The notes below the pieces were generated by a model, which saw only the letters and a program-made list of their open reading frames with translations, did no database searches and was not told the DNA's origin. Shown piece by piece: positions 29,243-33,967 of a DNA stretch of 33,967 nt (position 1 is its first letter; every line of letters begins with the position of its first letter). The stretch lies in IMG/VR virus record IMGVR_UViG_3300031963_000536, positions 1 through 33,967 of that record; one strand, 5' to 3'. Origin of the DNA: a virus. Both the position numbers and the translations under genes were made by a program.

Positions 29243-30630
29243 TATTTGACCTCATATACAGATTCAGGATTTGCAGGGTCAATTGTTGAGACTGCCTGCA
29301 ATTGTGTTGATGGAACTCCAGTGTGCTTGATATTTGGCATCTCCAAAGCCTTGAGAACTGCTGCTGGGTCAAAGCCAACTTGAACAAGTTGAGCAATGAT
29401 TTCAGCACGCAACTTCATACCAACTTCAGGTGCATCTGCAGCATCAATATTCTGCAATGGAACACGGTATTGGTCGCCTGCTTCGCCAAGCGGTGCTAAA
29501 TCTTCTACAGCACGAACATCGTTGAGTGAGAGGAATCCTTCACGAAGTCCTTTTGTGTAAGCGTCATAGCGCTCAAGAGTTGTGCCACGAAGTAGCGCAT
29601 CAAGATTGAACTTGATAAAACCATCTGATTCTGGAAGTAGCGGAGAGAGAGCCTGTTCAATGCGCTCCAACAATGGACGCAATGAGTGTTGCACGAACGA
29701 TAAGTTCTGTGCTTCAACTGATGCAAATGACATTGCACCAGCAACAGGATGACCCAAAAGCGAAATAGGAACGCGGAATAGGCGGGCTATTTCCTCAACC
29801 CCAAAGCGTCGTACTTCAAGCAATTGGGCATCGGCAGCGTTCAAGGTAAGCGGCTTGAAAGACGCTCCACCTGTTAGCACACCGATTTTGCCCGCTCTAT
29901 ATGGGCCAGTGTGAGTGATATTCCAATCGCGAGCCAAGTCATCAACTTGCTCTTGCGTCATCTCACTTGGCGTTTCGATAATGCCACCAGGGTTGGCAGC
30001 ATTTCCAAAATATGAAGCAGCATAAACTTCAGCGGCCATTGCAGAACCAAGAGTTACTCTGGCTGCGCCGATTGGACCTAGACCAAGTAATTGGCCAGGA
30101 AGTCTAAATAGTGGGATGTGAACAATTTCATTTGCGCTAAGTTCAAATGAGAAGTTTCCATAATTATCACGGACAAAATAACGAATAGGTTCTCCAGCAA
30201 TCGGACGTTCAACACGAACATCGCGAGGATTGAGAACATAGAGTTCAAGAACTTCGCCCATTTCATCCATAACTTTGAGGATGAAAGCGTTTCCTTCTAA
30301 GTTCAAAGAAGCAATGATTTGTTCGTAGAACTCAAGACGTGTGGTGCTTGGGTTTGGATTATTGACCCAGTTTGGTGTCTCGCCATAAACAGCAGCGTAG
30401 GAAATACGGTTGCGACCACGGCGCACATATGCACCTAATGGAAGTGAGGAAATCGTGTCGCCCAAGAGTCGAACGCAGGCATACACCGTTGACATACGAA
30501 CTGCTGTTTCAGAGTTGACGTCAACTCCTGCAGGCGATGCATACGCTGGTCTGCCTGGAATCAATGGTTCAACGAACTGATTCTGCGCACGCTTTTCACC
30601 TGCTGCGCGAAGTCTTTTAGATAGACTCAT
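29242..30630 (-). CDS. Portal protein, HK97 type
   Basis: 462 residues. After a short start, VRMSTVYACVRLLGDTISSL and PLGAYVRRGRN mark the family core. Later FYEQIIASLNLEGNAFILKV, DVRVERP, and GVEEIARLFRVPISLLGHP complete the pattern. A helical ending (FLSLNDVRAVEDLAPLGEAG) is the usual crown or barrel region. Its start overlaps the GT4 gene end by 14 bases. It forms the dodecameric ring for DNA packaging and ejection. Confidence 0.93.
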   Translation of the reverse strand: MSLSKRLRAAGEKRAQNQFVEPLIPGRPAYASPAGVDVNSETAVRMSTVYACVRLLGDTISSLPLGAYVRRGRNRISYAAVYGETPNWVNNPNPSTTRLEFYEQIIASLNLEGNAFILKVMDEMGEVLELYVLNPRDVRVERPIAGEPIRYFVRDNYGNFSFELSANEIVHIPLFRLPGQLLGLGPIGAARVTLGSAMAAEVYAASYFGNAANPGGIIETPSEMTQEQVDDLARDWNITHTGPYRAGKIGVLTGGASFKPLTLNAADAQLLEVRRFGVEEIARLFRVPISLLGHPVAGAMSFASVEAQNLSFVQHSLRPLLERIEQALSPLLPESDGFIKFNLDALLRGTTLERYDAYTKGLREGFLSLNDVRAVEDLAPLGEAGDQYRVPLQNIDAADAPEVGMKLRAEIIAQLVQVGFDPAAVLKALEMPNIKHTGVPSTQLQAVSTIDPANPESVYEVK

Positions 30631-31696
30631 TGCCTGCCTTTTCTGCTAAGTGATACCAACCGTCATCCCAGAGGGTTGACAGTCTGAGGAAGTAATCTTC
30701 GTACTCTTTGGCGATAACATCTAAGTTGTATCTGCCAACAGAATGTTCTCTGATTTTCTTTCGGTCTAGTTCTTTGACCTTTTCGGCTGCATCCATAAAC
30801 TCTTGCAGCGTTCTGCAACGGTAGCCTGTTAGACCGTTGATATTGTTTTCAGTAAATGCTCCCCAATCGGTTGTGATTGTTGGAGTACCACAGGCTTGGG
30901 CTTCAATCACCACGTTTCCAAATGGCTCAATGTAGAGAGTTGGAGCAAAGGTTGCGATTGCACCGCCCATTAGTTCTGCCCGATGCTCTGGCCCCACTGA
31001 GCCAACAAACTCTCCATATCCTGATTGTTCACCAGGTCCTGCAAGGATAAGTCTTTTGCCCAATCTTTCGCATACTTCTTGAGCAATGCGAAAACCTTTG
31101 CGTTCAATCAAGCGACCAATGAACAGGTAATAGTCGCCATCACCTTTGCCAAGTGGAAACATCTCTGGCTCTAGGTACCCAGGAATCACAGTGTCAAAGA
31201 ATTGACCATCAACTGCTGTTGGGTTTTTGTGTCCTGCATAGATGCTATGCATCCAGGCGTATGATTCAAAAACGCGAAACTTGCTAAAGACACCGCCATA
31301 ACCAACGCCAAATTCAACGCTGATGTGATTGGGGTATTTATCAGCAATCTCTTTATGGGCATATCCGCCAATGAGACAGATAAAATCTTGCGGCTGGATA
31401 TGGCTTTGCATCAGCCTAATCACATTGGTGTTGAAGATTCTCCAGTGCAGAGCATTGGTATCAAAACTTGCCGATGTGTAGTGGCCGTTGCCAACTGCCT
31501 GCGCCCGTCGCTCTTCTGAGATACAGGTAATGAGTTTTGTAACTGGCGCATCAACCTTTTCGCCAGCGTACAAATAAACTTCGTGACCAAGGCTGGTCAT
31601 CATTATGCAAAAGCGGCGCACCTTCTCTGTGAAAGCACAACCGCTAAATTCTTTTGTTACCTGCGTGTGTGGCAGGCTTACTACGTGAAATCTCAT
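30617..31696 (-). CDS. GT4-like glycosyltransferase in the head operon
   Basis: 359 residues of GT-B type. The N-terminal domain begins MRFHVVSLPHTQVTKEFSGC. The C-terminal domain has DYYLFIGRLIERKGFRIAQE, LILAGPGEQSGYGEF, and FAPTLYIEPFGNVVIEAQAC followed by GTPTITTDWGAF, the EPFGNVxxEAxACGxP motif of GT4 (donor phosphate and sugar binding). It transfers a sugar from an activated nucleotide sugar; the acceptor is unknown. Lying between recombinase and portal, with overlap to portal, it is probably expressed late and may glycosylate virion proteins such as the fibres. Confidence 0.88.
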   Translation of the reverse strand: MRFHVVSLPHTQVTKEFSGCAFTEKVRRFCIMMTSLGHEVYLYAGEKVDAPVTKLITCISEERRAQAVGNGHYTSASFDTNALHWRIFNTNVIRLMQSHIQPQDFICLIGGYAHKEIADKYPNHISVEFGVGYGGVFSKFRVFESYAWMHSIYAGHKNPTAVDGQFFDTVIPGYLEPEMFPLGKGDGDYYLFIGRLIERKGFRIAQEVCERLGKRLILAGPGEQSGYGEFVGSVGPEHRAELMGGAIATFAPTLYIEPFGNVVIEAQACGTPTITTDWGAFTENNINGLTGYRCRTLQEFMDAAEKVKELDRKKIREHSVGRYNLDVIAKEYEDYFLRLSTLWDDGWYHLAEKAGNESI

Positions 31697-31710
31697 ACAT
31701 CCCCCGATGT

Positions 31711-32499
31711 TTAGATTAGATTGACCAAAGACCTTGTGCGTCCTGTTGAAAGTTGTGTGTACACCTGTGTGGTTGCAACACTTGAATGACGCATCAAATC
31801 TCTGACTGCTAGTAAATCACCACCTGATTTTTCAAGCATCGTAGTGGCAAAATAATGTCTGCAAGCGTGAAAGGTTTTCTTGGGTATGCCAAGTCTTTTC
31901 ATTTCCGCTGATGTTTTCTTTGTCAGGCGGTTTGGCGATACTGTCCACAATCTGCCATTTGTATTGTGGGCAAGGATTGTTTCAGCCACAGTCTTTGCAA
32001 CTGGCACTGATAGGTCAGTGCCGCCTTTGCCTGCAATGCGTAGAACGTAGCCATCTTCAGCCTGCTCTAAATCAACCCCACGAAGGTTGGCAACTTCCAT
32101 TGCACGAAGGCCAGCCATACATCCCAAAATGAACCAATCGCGCATTGGCTGCCTGGCTTCTGTCATCAGCATCTTGGCTTCGTTTGGAGTTATCGGATGT
32201 GGCAGGCCACGCGGTTTGCGCACATTGGGTAAATCTTCAATTGAGTTGTTATCAATCAGGCCCATCTTGCGCATTGCCTTGAATGTGGAGCGTAGGCGGG
32301 CTGCGTAGGTGCCTTTGGTCGAACTTGCATTGACTCCAAGCAATAGGCGCTGGAAATCATCCACGGTGGCATTCTGGGGATGTACCCCCAAGCGCATCAA
32401 CATATTCCAGTCGTTGCGAAATAAGGCCATTGAATAGCCTTGTGTTTTGTACCGTGACTCTAATTTCTCACGGATTACTTCTAACGGTATTTCTTCCAT
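31711..32499 (-). CDS. int: Tyrosine recombinase (integrase-like)
   Basis: 262 residues. The N-terminal core-binding domain is FRNDWNMLMRLGVHPQNATV onward. Catalytic set: R132 in AGLRAMEVANLRG, K158 in AGKGGTDLSV, H211 and R214 in HACRHYFAT, H238 in LMRHSSVATT, and Y247 in VYTQL. All are present, so it should be active. The length is short, without an arm-type DNA-binding domain, like simple XerC/D or invertase-type enzymes. It lies between a fibre cassette and late head genes. No excisionase is visible beside it. It may integrate the phage or recombine the fibre cassettes. Confidence 0.92.
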   Translation of the reverse strand: MEEIPLEVIREKLESRYKTQGYSMALFRNDWNMLMRLGVHPQNATVDDFQRLLLGVNASSTKGTYAARLRSTFKAMRKMGLIDNNSIEDLPNVRKPRGLPHPITPNEAKMLMTEARQPMRDWFILGCMAGLRAMEVANLRGVDLEQAEDGYVLRIAGKGGTDLSVPVAKTVAETILAHNTNGRLWTVSPNRLTKKTSAEMKRLGIPKKTFHACRHYFATTMLEKSGGDLLAVRDLMRHSSVATTQVYTQLSTGRTRSLVNLI

Positions 32500-32507
32500 T
32501 CCGTTAG
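32481..32507 (-). promoter_or_regulatory. Inverted repeat around the recombinase start codon
   Basis: Perfect 7-bp arms CTAACGG (32481-32487) and CCGTTAG (32501-32507); the start ATG (32499-32497) falls in the loop. As RNA it could mask the ribosome site; as DNA it could be an operator. Confidence 0.45.
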
Positions 32508-32519
32508 ATTATCAGAATT

Positions 32520-32669
32520 CTACGAGATTGTGCCGTTTTCTTTGGCGGCTTCTAGTTCATCCCAAGTGCTTTTCAGCATTGAGGTATATTCGCCGTTGCC
32601 TCGGTCAATAATGACGTGTTCTACTTTTGTGCCGTCAGTTAATTCCACTTCAATGATTTCATAGTTCAT
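32520..32669 (-). CDS. Fibre-associated small protein (49 aa), copy 1
   Basis: ATG 32669 starts one base after fibre A's stop. Product MNYEIIEVELTDGTKVEHVI then IDRGNGEYTSMLKSTWDELE has a beta-then-helix plan. The core VEHVIIDRGNGEYTSM recurs at the right edge (VEHIIIDRGNGEFTSM), so this is one of two copies. Such small proteins following or preceding fibres often help fibre folding (tail fibre assembly type), which is the inferred role here. Confidence 0.75.
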   Translation of the reverse strand: MNYEIIEVELTDGTKVEHVIIDRGNGEYTSMLKSTWDELEAAKENGTIS

Positions 32670-32670
32670 T

Positions 32671-33831
32671 TTATAACTCCGCACTCATTCCGATGTAAGC
32701 AGACGTAGAATTGTTTGCTCTAATGACCATTAAATTTCCACTTGTCAATCCTGAAGCACCTGTAACGTTTACTGTGCTAGTCGTTGTTCCAGCATAATCC
32801 AGCGTCAATCCGCTTAAACTTGAGGAAACTGAAACAAAATCACCAAGCCCAAGATTAGCAAAATCAACCGATGATGGTTTGGTTCTCATTGGCACAGGAT
32901 TATTAATTAACATTGTTGCGGTAGTTGTTGCCGTTGCTCTGCCCAAGCCAAATGGTTGATAACCGCTATCTCCACCTGCTCGCCAGTAATACCTCTGGCA
33001 AGCGGCTAACTCGCCTTGGAGTGTGCCTGTCGCAGTTTGGAAGGCGGTTGCTACTGAGCCTGCTTCAACCTGAACGCCCCAAAAATCAATAGTTGCATTT
33101 TGAATACCTAATGAGTTCGTGGGGGCGTTGAAATCTGTTCCTGCAGAAGTCCACAATCTAACATTAAGAGCATCGTCGTTTGCTGTTCCGATTGTTTTGC
33201 CAGAGATTGAGGGAACCGCAAAAGTTACAGAATATCTAGCCCAAGATGTAGTAATTGCTATTTTGCCACCAGCAGTTTGAACGTCTCCAGAAGGTGAACC
33301 GCCGCTTCCAAAAGTTTGAACTACGCTGACAGCAACGGACGGAGTTCCGCTTGATGCTTTTGCCCAGAATGATACTGTGATTGTCTGATTAGCAAATGTT
33401 CGGACTGATTCAATTGCTTGTGAATAAATAAATCTATCAGCCGCTGCCGACTGTCCGCTAATAGCACAACGCACAAAATTCTTGCTTTCGTAACCAGCAA
33501 CAGGTGCAGTTCCAGGAGTGAAAGTTTCAGCCGAAAGAGTTAAACTACCGCCCGTTCTAGCAAATGTCCATCTATCAAAATTGTAACCAAATGTGGAAGT
33601 TGTAGAAGTAAATCCTCTTTGGTTAATGTTGAAATCACCGTTAATAATCTTATTCTTCCCAGCGGCGAAATTGCCTTGCCAACGAAGTCCCGTTGTGGCG
33701 GAACTATCTGCCAGAAGTGTGTCGCCGTTGTTGCCTACTGCGAGGCGAGCCTGTGTAGTGCTATAGGTGAATAGATCACCCTTTGCGGTAAGCGGCGAGT
33801 TCGCCGTTGTAGGTACGCGTCCTGTTGCCAT
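32671..33831 (-). CDS. Tail fibre protein A
   Basis: 386 residues. N-terminal block AKGDLFTYSTTQARLAVGNN and LLADSSATTGLRW; middle beta-domain similar to carbohydrate-binding folds; GELAACQRYYWRAGGDSGYQ near 280-300; then PVPMRTKPSSVDF and a beta-rich end (NLMVIRANNSTSAYIGMSAE). It parallels the fibre at the left edge over its full visible length. The start shares TAATG with the preceding small protein. Receptor binding is inferred. Confidence 0.88.
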   Translation of the reverse strand: MATGRVPTTANSPLTAKGDLFTYSTTQARLAVGNNGDTLLADSSATTGLRWQGNFAAGKNKIINGDFNINQRGFTSTTSTFGYNFDRWTFARTGGSLTLSAETFTPGTAPVAGYESKNFVRCAISGQSAAADRFIYSQAIESVRTFANQTITVSFWAKASSGTPSVAVSVVQTFGSGGSPSGDVQTAGGKIAITTSWARYSVTFAVPSISGKTIGTANDDALNVRLWTSAGTDFNAPTNSLGIQNATIDFWGVQVEAGSVATAFQTATGTLQGELAACQRYYWRAGGDSGYQPFGLGRATATTTATMLINNPVPMRTKPSSVDFANLGLGDFVSVSSSLSGLTLDYAGTTTSTVNVTGASGLTSGNLMVIRANNSTSAYIGMSAEL

Positions 33832-33967
33832 TAGATTAGGCCCCCTTCAGTTTGTTTTGCTTGCTGTTCATCCCATACCGCTTTAGGCATAGAGGTAAAT
33901 TCGCCATTACCTCGGTCTATGATGATGTGCTCTACTCCGTATAAATCGGTAATTATTTTATTATCCA
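33831..33967 (-). CDS. Fibre-associated small protein, copy 2, 5' end cut by one base
   Basis: The frame reads xTG then DNKIITDLYGVEHIIIDRGN and GEFTSMPKAVWDEQQAKQTE to a TAA that overlaps the fibre A start. By alignment with copy 1 the xTG at the edge is the start codon with its first base lost. It is therefore nearly complete and about 45 residues long. Confidence 0.7.
   Translation of the reverse strand, partial: DNKIITDLYGVEHIIIDRGNGEFTSMPKAVWDEQQAKQTEGGLI

Noticed and set aside
1-33967. Diversity-generating retroelement driving fibre variation
   Set aside because: No reverse transcriptase or template/variable repeat pair is visible.

Overview
The window reads as most of the genome of a small tailed bacteriophage (siphovirus architecture with an HK97-type head) infecting an actinobacterium, probably a freshwater lineage with a moderate-to-low GC genome. 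The host call rests on a WhiB-family iron-sulfur protein (known only from Actinobacteria and their phages), an actinobacterial-style SLT domain, and very compact packing with ATGA, TAATG and GTGA stop/start overlaps. The freshwater part is inference from composition and collagen-like fibre content. A complete phage-type tyrosine recombinase suggests a temperate or recently temperate phage, but I find no convincing CI-type repressor.

Layout. Almost everything is on the minus strand, so transcription runs from high to low coordinates. From the right edge: a fibre-associated small protein (cut by the edge), tail fibre A, a second copy of the small protein, a tyrosine recombinase, a GT4-like glycosyltransferase, portal, prohead protease fusion, major capsid protein, a structured RNA-like intergenic region, a GT-A-like glycosyltransferase, connector, tail terminator, two tandem paralogous major tail proteins, a tail assembly chaperone pair joined by a canonical -1 slippery heptamer, tape measure, a minor tail protein, an S74-type fibre, then the lysis cassette (membrane protein, CHAP endolysin, holin-like protein) and a DUF6378-like protein. 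A strong bidirectional terminator near 16370 closes this block.

The only plus-strand block (14915-16339) is an operon of nine tiny genes, among them two Cys-rich mini-proteins, a one-TM protein and a ribbon-helix-helix regulator. It diverges from the leftward early/replication block: small membrane protein, PD-(D/E)XK nuclease, WhiB-HTH, SLT protein, YqaJ-type accessory protein, Cas4-like exonuclease, ssDNA-binding candidate, a tRNA-like element, FmdB-like zinc ribbon, HNH nuclease, primase-polymerase/helicase, and zinc-ribbon proteins. Two further HNH-type nucleases lead directly into small and large terminase, then a collagen-like fibre and tail fibre B, which runs off the left edge.

In gene order, the left edge (fibre B, 3' end missing) would be followed naturally by the gene at the right edge (fibre-associated small protein, missing one base of its start). 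This fits a circular or circularly permuted genome cut inside a duplicated fibre/small-protein cassette. The ends share no terminal repeat, so closure is not shown. The least familiar elements are the nested RNA structure that could hide the ribosome site of the glycosyltransferase after the capsid gene, the recombinase beside duplicated fibre cassettes, a WhiB-HTH fusion whose neighbour seems to start at an ATC codon, and the tiny-gene early operon.
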